From contig JADHVL010000025.1 of assembly GCA_016784025.1 (NCBI GenBank), positions 1 to 54,952 on the forward strand: a stretch of 54,952 nt of DNA. The letters run 5' to 3'. The notes below the pieces were generated by a model. That model worked only from the letters and a program-made list of their open reading frames with translations, ran no database searches and was not told the DNA's origin. The stretch comes from Fidelibacterota bacterium. Lineage in GTDB: Bacteria > Fidelibacterota > UBA8477 > JABMPR01. Shown piece by piece: positions 15,932-25,303 of this stretch (the stretch's first letter is position 1; every line of letters begins with the position of its first letter). The position numbers and the translations under genes are program-made.

Positions 15932-18900
15932 ATGCCTATTCTAACTAACAATATTATCAATAATTCAGGTAGAAACATCTACTGGCTAATCACATTTCTT
16001 TTCTTTTCCCTGGGATGTAGCTTCGGATCCACATTAGCACCAGAAGCCAGAACGGATTCAATTTTATACATATTTGGGTCAGATACTTTGAAGTTCAAAA
16101 GAGTTTTCTCTTTAAGCTATCCTGAATACACACCTGCTTTGGATACTTCCAAAAATGATGTGACTGCACCTCACGTACTTCAACCTGCTGAAAGTGGACT
16201 GGATGCAGTAGGAAGCATTACCAGAGGGATTCAGGTCTCCAGTAACTCGTCAGTTTCGCTACAGTCTAGTATGTATCTCAAGATCAAAGGCAATTTAAGT
16301 GAAGATTATACAGTTCAGGGTGTCCTGACTGACAAAACATCTCCGCTTCAACCCATCGGGAATACCAGACGTTTGAATGATTTTGAGAGAGTCATGATAC
16401 AAATTAATGGTCCGGCACTGAGTGCTAGCATCGGAGACATCGATTTACGACTCAACAGTGGAAAATATGGAAAAGTGGATCGATACATTGAAGGGATCAG
16501 TGTACAGACCAAATCCCATCGTGGAGGTTTGCATGGTGCACTTGGGTTCAGTTATGGAAATTATCATCTGCTCCAAATCCAGGGCAAGAATGGGAAGCAA
16601 GGACCTTATAGGCTGTCTGGAAAAGATGGTGAGAAATTTATCATTGTTCTCGCAGGTTCAGAAAAGGTCAAGCTTAACGATGAACGTCTCATACGAGGTG
16701 AAAATGATGACTACATCATTGACTATAATGCAGCTGAAATACATTTTACCCAGAATCATATCCTTTCAGCCAATTCCAGGATAAGCGTTGAATTTGAATA
16801 TGTCCCGGATATCTACCTCGCTTCCTATTCATTTGGGAAACAACTCATTAGTGGGGAAGTGTCTCTTGGTAGTCGTTCGGATTCACCCCTTTTTATATCT
16901 GCAGCCTGGCAGGATATTAGAGATGCTCAAAATAACCCTCTGGGAAATATCGAGGAGGCACAACTTCAGCAAATATTTGGGGATCTGGGGGCAAATACCA
17001 ATACCACAGAGTTGAGCACCGTTGTGTTGGATACACTGAATGGAAGTTATGATCAGGATTCTTCAGGAATCTTGGTTTATAGAGGCGATCAACTTGGAGA
17101 TTACACTGTAGATTTCAGCTTTGTCGGGCTGGAACGCGGGCAATATCGAAAAGAGCAGAATGCTGTGGCTCCTTTCTATGTATATGATCCTGAGCTTGGT
17201 GAATATTTACCTGCTCAACAATACATCGCCCCACAATCTCTATCCATATTTTCACTTTCTGGTCATGCGCATAAATCAGGTTTAGATGCAAATTTCGATG
17301 TGGGAATTTCGCAAAATACTAAAAATTTATACGCTTCTATGGCGAAGCAATCGCAACAAATTGCCTGGGATATAGATTTGGGTATCAATCGCCCTCATTT
17401 GGAGCTCCGGCTGGGTGACAAACAAATTGAAACTGGATATGTAAGTCATGATGCTATTGAATCACTGGAATACTACCGCAGATGGCATCTTAACGCCAGA
17501 CTTGATGAGGCTGAACATCTCAGTTACGGTCATCTTCGATTAGGGCAGCGGAATACTCATTATTTAAAGACATCCGTTTCCCAGATGGAACGATCTGGCT
17601 TGCTGGTGGGACAACAGGTTCAGATCGAGAGTAAGTCTGATCCTAAAGCACCCCTGAGGGCTGAGTATTCAGCAGTACTCACGAATCTGGATAGTTCTCT
17701 TGGTCAAAACCATGCTTTCAAATCTAGATACGTCAGGGGCAAGTTCACATCAGGTGTATCCCTGAATCTGGAGGATGGTTCCTCATCACTACTCCATGCC
17801 AGCAACGACCATCTGGAATCTGGCATTAGTACTTCTTATGCATATTCAGTGCATCAACAATTAGGGCTTAGCTATAATCGCAGAATGGATTACCGATTCT
17901 CTGAATCAAATACAAGCTTTTTGACTCCAGAGAACATTGAAAATTGGGATGATCTGCGACAAGACTGGATTGCTGATTACAAGTTTGGCAATATTCTTGG
18001 TTCAAAAGGGTTATTAAACATGAAGTATCGGGAGCATAGCAGCGATAGTGGTGCTGTCAAACGCTACTATCTAGGCAAGTTTCAGATGAGCGGTAACGCG
18101 CTGGATAATCGGTTCAAGTTTCAAGAGAATTTTATTCTGGATGAAGAGCATATTCCAAAATATGACTATCACTATATCGAAGTCGATACAGGCTATGGTG
18201 ATTTTAGTTTTGATCCGGCGATTCAGGACTATATCCCTCTGCACGGTGGACGTTTTGTACGACAGCGACTCTATTCGGATCGAGAAGAACAGGTTCGGAA
18301 GTATGATAATAAATCTAGAGTAGAATACACTTCTCCAGGTTTTGGAAAAATGGATCGTGTTGCTTTCAAAAGTAGACTTGGCTATGAAACTCGACTCAAG
18401 GAGGAAGTCCAAAGTCAGACAAGAATTCAAAGTCAAGAAATGCTCAGCATGAATCTTGATGTACAAACAGGCCAGTCGACAAAACTCACAAGTCTGGGTT
18501 ATTCTGGAAAATCAAATCGGAATAATTCAACACTGTATAACTATGGTGCAGAGGAAAACAAATTTGTTTCACATGGCCTGGATGGTGATTTCGTATGGAA
18601 TACCAGACATCATTCAAAGTTAGGTGTTATGTTTGAATCTCGAGAGCGGGATTTAGAATACAACGCCCTGGCCCAGGAACAATGGGTATCCACTCGACCA
18701 TTTTTTAATCACCTCATCAAATTTTCAACTCAACAAAAACTTGAGATGGACATCAAATACTCAATGGTGACAGACAAGCATCTGGACAAAGCGTATTCGG
18801 AGGCATTGCTGCACCTTGGTCACAGCCTCAGGATCAAGCGAAGGGGTAGAGTAGATCAGCAACTGGCTCTCTCAAATATTCAGGCTGATGTTAACGCCAT

Positions 18901-19072
18901 TCCCTATTCTGTTTTTTCAGGCAGACAACCAGGTGATAACTGGAAATACTCTGTAAATGGTCGTTATACATTTTCCAGCATGTTTCAAGTTTCAATGAAT
19001 TATAGCATCCAAAAACGTGGGGATAATCATAACGAACAATACCTTCGCCTGGAAGGAAGAACGCACTTCTAA
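15932..19072 (+). CDS. Large outer-membrane beta-barrel protein of unknown function
   Basis: I do not recognise a named family. The 1046-residue protein has a hydrophobic N-terminal export signal (about 16-40) with likely cleavage before PEART. The mature N-terminal part is conserved-looking: SITRGIQVSSNSSVSLQSS, then a YTVQGVLTDKTSPLQP segment and a SIGDIDLRLNSG segment. The remaining 800 or so residues are alternating polar/hydrophobic strands rich in Tyr, Ser and Asn, and the chain ends in Phe (EGRTHF), as expected for a BAM-inserted barrel. Proteins with similar starts occur near secretion genes in FCB-group genomes, but that is recollection. Its stop overlaps the start of a BamA-like barrel gene (TAATG), so the two are probably made together. 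Confidence 0.7.
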   Translation: MPILTNNIINNSGRNIYWLITFLFFSLGCSFGSTLAPEARTDSILYIFGSDTLKFKRVFSLSYPEYTPALDTSKNDVTAPHVLQPAESGLDAVGSITRGIQVSSNSSVSLQSSMYLKIKGNLSEDYTVQGVLTDKTSPLQPIGNTRRLNDFERVMIQINGPALSASIGDIDLRLNSGKYGKVDRYIEGISVQTKSHRGGLHGALGFSYGNYHLLQIQGKNGKQGPYRLSGKDGEKFIIVLAGSEKVKLNDERLIRGENDDYIIDYNAAEIHFTQNHILSANSRISVEFEYVPDIYLASYSFGKQLISGEVSLGSRSDSPLFISAAWQDIRDAQNNPLGNIEEAQLQQIFGDLGANTNTTELSTVVLDTLNGSYDQDSSGILVYRGDQLGDYTVDFSFVGLERGQYRKEQNAVAPFYVYDPELGEYLPAQQYIAPQSLSIFSLSGHAHKSGLDANFDVGISQNTKNLYASMAKQSQQIAWDIDLGINRPHLELRLGDKQIETGYVSHDAIESLEYYRRWHLNARLDEAEHLSYGHLRLGQRNTHYLKTSVSQMERSGLLVGQQVQIESKSDPKAPLRAEYSAVLTNLDSSLGQNHAFKSRYVRGKFTSGVSLNLEDGSSSLLHASNDHLESGISTSYAYSVHQQLGLSYNRRMDYRFSESNTSFLTPENIENWDDLRQDWIADYKFGNILGSKGLLNMKYREHSSDSGAVKRYYLGKFQMSGNALDNRFKFQENFILDEEHIPKYDYHYIEVDTGYGDFSFDPAIQDYIPLHGGRFVRQRLYSDREEQVRKYDNKSRVEYTSPGFGKMDRVAFKSRLGYETRLKEEVQSQTRIQSQEMLSMNLDVQTGQSTKLTSLGYSGKSNRNNSTLYNYGAEENKFVSHGLDGDFVWNTRHHSKLGVMFESRERDLEYNALAQEQWVSTRPFFNHLIKFSTQQKLEMDIKYSMVTDKHLDKAYSEALLHLGHSLRIKRRGRVDQQLALSNIQADVNAIPYSVFSGRQPGDNWKYSVNGRYTFSSMFQVSMNYSIQKRGDNHNEQYLRLEGRTHF

Positions 19073-20472
19073 TGCGATATCTGTTCTTAAAAATAAGCCT
19101 TTTAGCCCTTTTCAGTCTCTCTCTCCATGGACAGCAAGTTAAGCTTGTACTTAATACCAGCGATGACACTGATACCCTTCAGGTTCAGCAGACAGAAATT
19201 GATTCAATTCTCAATTCTCGATTGGTGTCAATCTCTTCAGCTGGGTATTGGGATTCAAGGATTGAATTGTCGCAGGATGTGGAACATCCAAATTTTATCA
19301 TGGCAAATATCATCCCTGGTGATCCCTCGAAAGTGAGTTATGTCCATTTTTCAGGTTTATCAGATAGAGATTCAGGTTATCTGGAAAAAGAATTTAAAAT
19401 GGGAGGCCCCAGTATAACCACCGACAATCTCCAGCAAGCGAAACGTCGATTAATCGGACTGGGCTATCAATTGGCAGATGATCCTCAGCTTTCAATTGAC
19501 TGGAATGCAGAGTACCATTTGAATTACACTGTTAAAAGCCATCCTGAACTTAGAATACAGGGCTTAGCCAGTTTTAACAGAAGTGGAACCGCTGATACAG
19601 TCGCCTGGTATGGACAAGTAAATGTGAATATCCCAAATTTTGATGGCAAAGGAAAGTCATTTAACTTTGCCTGGGAACGTCTCACCTCCAATTCTGAATC
19701 ATTCAACCTGGGATTCCACTATCCCTGGCTATTTCAATTACCCATAGAGGGAGTCTTTGAGTTTGGGAGAGATGTGATTGATGGGAACTACCAGATTGTC
19801 CAAAGTACGCTTGGGCTGGAATGGGATATAGACTGGGAACGATCCATTCATTTCAATTATGAGAAGAATGAGTCCATTATCACCCATGAGGGTGCGCTTC
19901 TTTTTCCAGATTGGGCAGCTGATAAAAAGCGTATGCTTGGTCTTGGTTATCGACAAACAAGTTTGAATACCCAAACACATCGTGGTGTGTCATTACGAAC
20001 GACACTATACCAGGAAATGAATTTTGAACCACAATCTATTCGTAAACTCAAGCTACGCTCTGAAGCCGAGTTCCATCTTCTGGCCAATATTTATATTTCA
20101 CAAAGGCTGGATGCCACCATACAGAATCATACGGTTTCTTTGACTGATCCTTCAATCCTCATGCCTTTGGGTGGTGTGAACAGTGTCAGGGGATATGAAG
20201 AAGCCTACGTCCGAGCACCAAATACTATAAGTATGCAGAACACGCTTCACTATACCATTGGAAATCAGTCGCAAATCCTTGCGTTTTATGATTTTGGCCT
20301 GCATAATACACAAAATTCAATTGAAAACATCCAGGGGTATGGTCTGGGCATTCAATTAAGAAGTGGAAGGGGACCCATTAGACTCATTTTGGCTTCTCAT
20401 AAGGGGATAAAAATGAGTAATAGCTTTTTCCATCTTGAATATTCCGGAGGAATTCCATGGATCGATCGATAA
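19072..20472 (+). CDS. BamA/TamA-superfamily outer-membrane protein (D15 domain)
   Basis: 466 residues: a signal peptide (MRYLFLKISLLALFSLSLHG), about 140 residues with one or two POTRA-like repeats (SKVSYVHFSGLSDRDSGYLEKEF is typical), then a 16-strand type barrel. The Omp85 signature loop is present as GGVNSVRGYEEAYV near residue 370. It is shorter than BamA (five POTRA domains) and closer in size to TamA or patatin-type Omp85 proteins. Translation is coupled to the large barrel gene upstream, and the 3' end overlaps rnr by 16 bases. The overlap adds the tail GGIPWIDR after the likely terminal strand. Confidence 0.82.
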   Translation: MRYLFLKISLLALFSLSLHGQQVKLVLNTSDDTDTLQVQQTEIDSILNSRLVSISSAGYWDSRIELSQDVEHPNFIMANIIPGDPSKVSYVHFSGLSDRDSGYLEKEFKMGGPSITTDNLQQAKRRLIGLGYQLADDPQLSIDWNAEYHLNYTVKSHPELRIQGLASFNRSGTADTVAWYGQVNVNIPNFDGKGKSFNFAWERLTSNSESFNLGFHYPWLFQLPIEGVFEFGRDVIDGNYQIVQSTLGLEWDIDWERSIHFNYEKNESIITHEGALLFPDWAADKKRMLGLGYRQTSLNTQTHRGVSLRTTLYQEMNFEPQSIRKLKLRSEAEFHLLANIYISQRLDATIQNHTVSLTDPSILMPLGGVNSVRGYEEAYVRAPNTISMQNTLHYTIGNQSQILAFYDFGLHNTQNSIENIQGYGLGIQLRSGRGPIRLILASHKGIKMSNSFFHLEYSGGIPWIDR

Positions 20473-22556
20473 TCGAAAAGAAAATATTAGACACCTTTAA
20501 ACGCAATCCTGGTCACTGGTATAAGCACCGTGCCATTATGAAAGCAGCACGTATCAAGGAGCGTGACTACCGTACGCTCAAGATTCTCTTGCTGGAAATG
20601 TATCGCAATGGTCTCATTGATCAGAAGGGTCGCAATCAATATGCATATAAACCTAAACAGGAACAAAAAACTGGAGTTTTAGCAGTTACCTCAAGGGGAT
20701 TTGGATTTGTGGAGTTAAAGGATGGGAGCGAAGTCTTTATTCGTGCTCAACACATGCAGCATGCCTTCCATAAAGACCTGGTTCGGGTACAGATACTGGA
20801 TAAACAAAAAGGTGATAAGCCAGAAGCTAAGATCATCGAGGTCATTCAAAGACACCTCACAGAATTTGTAGGAGTATACCAACAGGACCGCTTTGGTAAG
20901 TGGGTCATTCCCGAGGATAAACGCATCAGAGTACGGTTTGCAGTAGTAGAAGGGGAACAAAGCGCAGCCAGAGACGGCCAGATGGTCACTGTAGAGCTCA
21001 TCCAGTGGGATGAAGGACATCCAGAGCCACTTGTCAGGATAAAAGACATTCTAGGCTATCCTGGAGATCCTGGGGTTGATATTGCCCTAATTGTGCAAAA
21101 ACATGATCTGCCGACAACCTGGACATCTAAATCTTTAGATCAGGCCGAATCATTTTCTGAAGAGAGTGTTCAAAATGAAATCGAGAATCGGACAGATCTT
21201 AGAAAACTCATGTGTTTCACCATTGATCCAGAGACAGCACAAGATTTTGATGATGCCATTTCCATAGAGGAGACACCCAAGGGTTGGAATCTGGGAGTGC
21301 ACATCGCTGACGTATCTCACTATGTCAGTCCAGGTAGTCCCATAGATAGAGGAGCCAGGAAACGTGGTTCAAGCGTCTATCTCGTTGGCACAGCTATTCA
21401 CATGCTGCCGGAAAAACTGGCCTCCAACTTGTGTTCACTGAAGCCACAAATTGACAGACTCAGCATGACTTGCATGATGGAAATTGGACGGGATGGTCAG
21501 TTCGGCAAGGCCAAGATCATGAACTCAGTCATTCATTCGAATCAGCGCTTCACATACGAAGAAGTTGAAGAGATTATTCATGGTAAAAAACACACCTATT
21601 CAGACCAAATTCATGAAATGGAGAAATTGCGGAAAGTTCTGTTTCGAGACAGAAAATCCAGAGGAAGTATCGATCTGGATCTCCCTGAACCTATTGTCAT
21701 GTTGGACGAAACCGGTTTCCCTCATGATATCAAACCGTCAAAACGATTAACTGCTCATCGTCTGGTAGAGGAATTTATGTTGGCGGCGAATCGGGTAACT
21801 GCTGAATATCTGGATAATAAATTTGTCAAGGCTAAGCTACCTGGAATATATCGCATCCATGAGACGCCTTCAACAGATGACGTGAGCAAGCTGCAGATGA
21901 TCCTGGATAGGCTAAAAATACCCCAAAAGATCAAAACGCCAGTTAAACCAAAGGACTATCAGATTCTGGTGGAAGCGGTACGAGAGAGCCCCTATAGACA
22001 CTTTATAGAAAAGGTAGCCCTTCGCTCCATGACCAAAGCCAAATATTCAGTGGAAAATCGAGGACATTTTGGATTGGCTTTCAAATCATACACCCATTTT
22101 ACCTCACCAATCAGACGTTATCCTGATTTGACTGTCCATCGGCTCCTGAAACAGTATATCAAACAGGATGCTGCCAATCCGCCTTCACAGGCCTCATTGG
22201 AAAAATTAGCAGAGCACTGCTCACAGCGGGAGAGAGTTGCCATCGAAGCTGAGCGGGATCATATGAAAATGAAGCAGCTGCAGTATCTCAGCAAACGGGT
22301 CGGACAGGAATTTGATGGGGTTATCTCCGGGGTCTTGAATTTTGGCTTCTTTGTCGAACTGGCTGAAAGCTTTGTCGATGGGCTGGTGCACACTGGCAGC
22401 CTTAAGGATGACTATTATGAATATGAGGAAAATAATTTTTCTCTTACGGGTAGACGAACCCGTAAAATGTATCGATTGGGTGATCCCGTTAGAGTGAAGG
22501 TAACCTCAGTGTCTATCTCAGAAGGGCTGGCAGATTTTGAGGTCTTAAGCAATTAA
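20457..22556 (+). CDS. rnr: Ribonuclease R (RNB-family 3'-5' exoribonuclease)
   Basis: Processive 3'-5' exoribonuclease that degrades structured RNA; 699 residues. The order of domains is a winged-helix N-terminus (about 5-60), cold-shock/OB domains (about 65-210), the RNB catalytic domain starting with CFTIDPETAQDFDDAIS (about 250-266, with the four metal-binding Asp), the FTSPIRRYPDLTVHRLL motif (about 545), and a C-terminal S1 domain (about 620-698). The lysine-rich tail seen in E. coli RNase R is absent. A strong CGGAGG precedes the ATG by 6 bases, within the upstream barrel gene. Confidence 0.96.
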   Translation: MDRSIIEKKILDTFKRNPGHWYKHRAIMKAARIKERDYRTLKILLLEMYRNGLIDQKGRNQYAYKPKQEQKTGVLAVTSRGFGFVELKDGSEVFIRAQHMQHAFHKDLVRVQILDKQKGDKPEAKIIEVIQRHLTEFVGVYQQDRFGKWVIPEDKRIRVRFAVVEGEQSAARDGQMVTVELIQWDEGHPEPLVRIKDILGYPGDPGVDIALIVQKHDLPTTWTSKSLDQAESFSEESVQNEIENRTDLRKLMCFTIDPETAQDFDDAISIEETPKGWNLGVHIADVSHYVSPGSPIDRGARKRGSSVYLVGTAIHMLPEKLASNLCSLKPQIDRLSMTCMMEIGRDGQFGKAKIMNSVIHSNQRFTYEEVEEIIHGKKHTYSDQIHEMEKLRKVLFRDRKSRGSIDLDLPEPIVMLDETGFPHDIKPSKRLTAHRLVEEFMLAANRVTAEYLDNKFVKAKLPGIYRIHETPSTDDVSKLQMILDRLKIPQKIKTPVKPKDYQILVEAVRESPYRHFIEKVALRSMTKAKYSVENRGHFGLAFKSYTHFTSPIRRYPDLTVHRLLKQYIKQDAANPPSQASLEKLAEHCSQRERVAIEAERDHMKMKQLQYLSKRVGQEFDGVISGVLNFGFFVELAESFVDGLVHTGSLKDDYYEYEENNFSLTGRRTRKMYRLGDPVRVKVTSVSISEGLADFEVLSN

Positions 22557-22628
22557 AGGCTGTGAGAGATTCGTGCCTGTTCTAAATTTATGCTTGGTCA
22601 TTTTTGTGAATGCAGGGGAGTGCATCAG

Positions 22629-23657
22629 ATGAGAAAGTTTCAGGTTATCCGCTATTCAGTATTGACATTACTAATCATCCTAAACTTTGGTGCATGTGAA
22701 AGGCCCAAGGAAAAGGCTATCGGCTATGATCATGTCATTACCGTGGTATGCGATGAAAGAAATTGGGAAGCCTGTGAGCCCATATTAGCTCAAACCCTGG
22801 GGAAGGTATATCAAACTCCTCCCACAGAATCCTTATATGCATTCCAAAGAATCAGTCCAAATGATCTAAATACAAATATACTAAACAAAAACTTGATGAT
22901 ATTGACTCGTCTTGAAGAAAAGAGTGGTGTTACCCCCCAGGTACGCTCCATGCTTCCTGATTCTACCATCAGTAATATGCGTAAGAATCCCAAGGGTTAT
23001 TATCAGCAGGGGGATGCCTATGCCACAGGTCAAGCTCTTGTAGTGGTTGTTGGCAAAACCCTAGCCGATCTACGAAATCGGCTTGAAATTAATCAGGATC
23101 AAATCTTCAATTTTATCGAGAAAAAGATGTACGAGCGGAATACTGCCTTCATCTACCGATCTGGTGAACAATTCGAACTTGCTGAGAAGTATTACGATCA
23201 ATATGGTTTCTATCTCCGCATGATGCATGATTATGTGGAAATAGAAAATCGACCTAAGGATAAGCTAGTATGGTTGGGTCGTGATTTCCCATATAGATGG
23301 CTCACGGTTTCATGGGCGGTACCCACAGATTCCACTCTGGAGTATCAATTGAATGACTTGCTGACTGAGACATTTGGTAAAAAACTTAGAGATGTGAGGC
23401 TGAATCGGGATTATCTGACATCAGAGTCTATCTGGTTCAAGCAATTCTCGGCATATAAGTACTTTGGTTTATGGGAATCAAAATCAGAGGTAAAAGGTGG
23501 CCCTTTTATCGCTTATGGTTTTTACGAACCAGTGAAAGATCGCATATATCTTGTATCTGGAATTGTGCATGCACCTGAGAAGGCCAAAATGCCTTACATT
23601 AGACAGGCGGAAACCATCATTCGGACATTCGATACCGAAATATTTGAAGCTGATTAA
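22629..23657 (+). CDS. DUF4837-family lipoprotein
   Basis: 342 residues. A signal peptide ends in a lipobox (LNFGAC) with lipid-bearing Cys at about 23, followed by a soluble domain of two similar halves that I recognise as DUF4837: YDHVITVVCDERNWEACEP at the start, and KLVWLGRDFPYRWLTVSW in the middle. The function of the family is unknown. It is most common in Bacteroidota and relatives, often near envelope genes. A longer reading frame begins at 22590, but the ATG at 22629 is preceded by AGGGGAG and yields a proper signal peptide. Confidence 0.85.
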   Translation: MRKFQVIRYSVLTLLIILNFGACERPKEKAIGYDHVITVVCDERNWEACEPILAQTLGKVYQTPPTESLYAFQRISPNDLNTNILNKNLMILTRLEEKSGVTPQVRSMLPDSTISNMRKNPKGYYQQGDAYATGQALVVVVGKTLADLRNRLEINQDQIFNFIEKKMYERNTAFIYRSGEQFELAEKYYDQYGFYLRMMHDYVEIENRPKDKLVWLGRDFPYRWLTVSWAVPTDSTLEYQLNDLLTETFGKKLRDVRLNRDYLTSESIWFKQFSAYKYFGLWESKSEVKGGPFIAYGFYEPVKDRIYLVSGIVHAPEKAKMPYIRQAETIIRTFDTEIFEAD

Positions 23658-23670
23658 GGATTTATAGCAA

Positions 23671-24570
23671 GTGAATAAACGTGTGATGGTAACAGGTATC
23701 AACGGTTTACTGGGGCAAAATATTGTGCAAGAGTTTTCCCGAGATCATGATATTTATGGCGTTGATTTAACTCCCGGTATTTTTGGTGCATCCAATAACA
23801 TCCATGTAAAACAATTGGATTTAAATGACACAAAAGTTCTTGAGGAGCACATCAGGCAGGTTCGACCTGATAGCATTATTCATACTGCAGCCTATACCAA
23901 CGTTGATAGGGCAGAAGAAGATCAGGACATCGCCTTCTCACTTAATGGTCAGGTTCCAGCATCAATTGCTCGAATGTGTATGGATATTGACATACCCTTG
24001 GTTCACATATCCACCGACTATGTGTTTAGTGGTGATTCAGGACCCTACAGGGAGACAGATGCTTGTGATGCGAGAGGTAAATATTCCCTCTCAAAACTGG
24101 CTGGAGAGAAAGCTGTTCTGGAATCAGGGGCTGAGGTGGCTGTGATTCGACCCAATGTTATGTACGGTCATGGTGAAAATCTGAGAAGTAGTTTTGTTGA
24201 CTGGTTGCTGACTGAATTGCGGAATGAAAGATCCGTCAGGATTGTCGATGATCAGTACAATAACCCCACCTATGCCAGACGTTTAGCGTTTGTGATTAGA
24301 ATGGTTATTGAACAAAAAGCATGGGATATCTGGCATTTTGGATCAAAAGAGATTGTTTCGCGTTATACTTTTGCATTGAAAATTGCAGATACTTTTGGGT
24401 TGTCCTCTGCTTTAATTAATGCAATTTCGACGGTTGACCTGAATCAGAAAGCTCCAAGACCCTTGCGCAGCGGTCTGATTTGTGAAAAATTGAAAAAAGA
24501 GCTGAATTTTCCCATCATGAGTATTGATGCAGAACTGGCTCTGCTTAAGGAAGAAATGAATGTCGCGTAA
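23671..24570 (+). CDS. rfbD: dTDP-4-dehydrorhamnose reductase-like protein (RmlD family)
   Basis: 299-residue NAD(P)H-dependent short-chain reductase of the extended SDR type, which in the RmlD family makes dTDP-L-rhamnose for surface polysaccharide. The cofactor loop is GINGLLGQ, the STDYVFSGDSGPYRE motif and catalytic YSLSK (Tyr-x-x-x-Lys) are in place, and the RPNVMYG segment is characteristic. The start is GTG at 23671. rmlA, rmlB and rmlC are not in the window, so a methionine-adenosyltransferase-beta-like or other sugar reductase role is possible. It overlaps the next glycosyltransferase by 11 bases. Confidence 0.85.
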   Translation: MNKRVMVTGINGLLGQNIVQEFSRDHDIYGVDLTPGIFGASNNIHVKQLDLNDTKVLEEHIRQVRPDSIIHTAAYTNVDRAEEDQDIAFSLNGQVPASIARMCMDIDIPLVHISTDYVFSGDSGPYRETDACDARGKYSLSKLAGEKAVLESGAEVAVIRPNVMYGHGENLRSSFVDWLLTELRNERSVRIVDDQYNNPTYARRLAFVIRMVIEQKAWDIWHFGSKEIVSRYTFALKIADTFGLSSALINAISTVDLNQKAPRPLRSGLICEKLKKELNFPIMSIDAELALLKEEMNVA

Positions 24571-25279
24571 TTTAACAATTATACCTACTTATAACGAAAA
24601 AGAGAACATACTCCTTGTTATAGATAAGGTGCTATCTCTTACTGTAAAAACAGACATTCTCATTGTGGATGATGGTTCACCAGATGGCACAGCGGATATT
24701 GTAAAAGACCGTCAGAAAGACACGCCTGAGTTGCATCTCATGGAGAGAGCGGGTAAACTCGGTCTTGGCACCGCGTACATCGCCGGTTTTAAATATGCCA
24801 TAGAGCATGAGTATGATACAGTTGTGCAGATGGATGGTGACTTTTCCCATGATCCAGAAGTTATTGAAACCTTTCTCAAAGAAATTGAAACCAACGACCT
24901 GATTATTGGATCACGATATTTAAATGGTATTAGTGTGGTAAACTGGCCACTTCAACGATTGATGCTGAGCTATTTTGCAAGTAAATATATTCAAATGATT
25001 ACCCGCATGCCTGTGAATGATGGCACCGGTGGTTTTAAATGCTGGCGGGTTGACTTTCTGAAGCAACTCAATCTTGATAAAGTGAGAAGTAATGGGTACT
25101 CATTCCAGGTTGAGATGAATTTCAGAGCCTGGAGAAAGTCTCCCGACAGAGTGAAAGAAGTGCCAATTTTATTTGTCGATCGCACGGTGGGCCAGAGCAA
25201 AATGTCCAAGGCCATTGTTAGAGAAGCTATTTGGCGTGTTTGGTGGTTGCGGTTGATGGCATTGTTGGGAAAAATTTAA
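24560..25279 (+). CDS. Polyprenol-phosphate mannosyltransferase-like glycosyltransferase (GT2, Dpm1 type)
   Basis: 239 residues, soluble GT-A fold without the C-terminal transmembrane pair of some relatives. The motifs are those of dolichol-phosphate mannose synthase: PTYNEKENI at the N-terminus, IVDDGSPDGTADIV, GKLGLGTAYIAGF, the metal-binding VQMDGDFSHDPE (DxD region), SRYLNG and GTGGFKCWR. It transfers a hexose from a nucleotide sugar to polyprenyl phosphate at the cytoplasmic face. The start lies inside the end of the rmlD-like gene, which suggests coupled translation and a shared surface-glycan role. Confidence 0.92.
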   Translation: MSRNLTIIPTYNEKENILLVIDKVLSLTVKTDILIVDDGSPDGTADIVKDRQKDTPELHLMERAGKLGLGTAYIAGFKYAIEHEYDTVVQMDGDFSHDPEVIETFLKEIETNDLIIGSRYLNGISVVNWPLQRLMLSYFASKYIQMITRMPVNDGTGGFKCWRVDFLKQLNLDKVRSNGYSFQVEMNFRAWRKSPDRVKEVPILFVDRTVGQSKMSKAIVREAIWRVWWLRLMALLGKI

Positions 25280-25303
25280 GTCCTTTCTTCAAAACCTAAT
25301 TTT

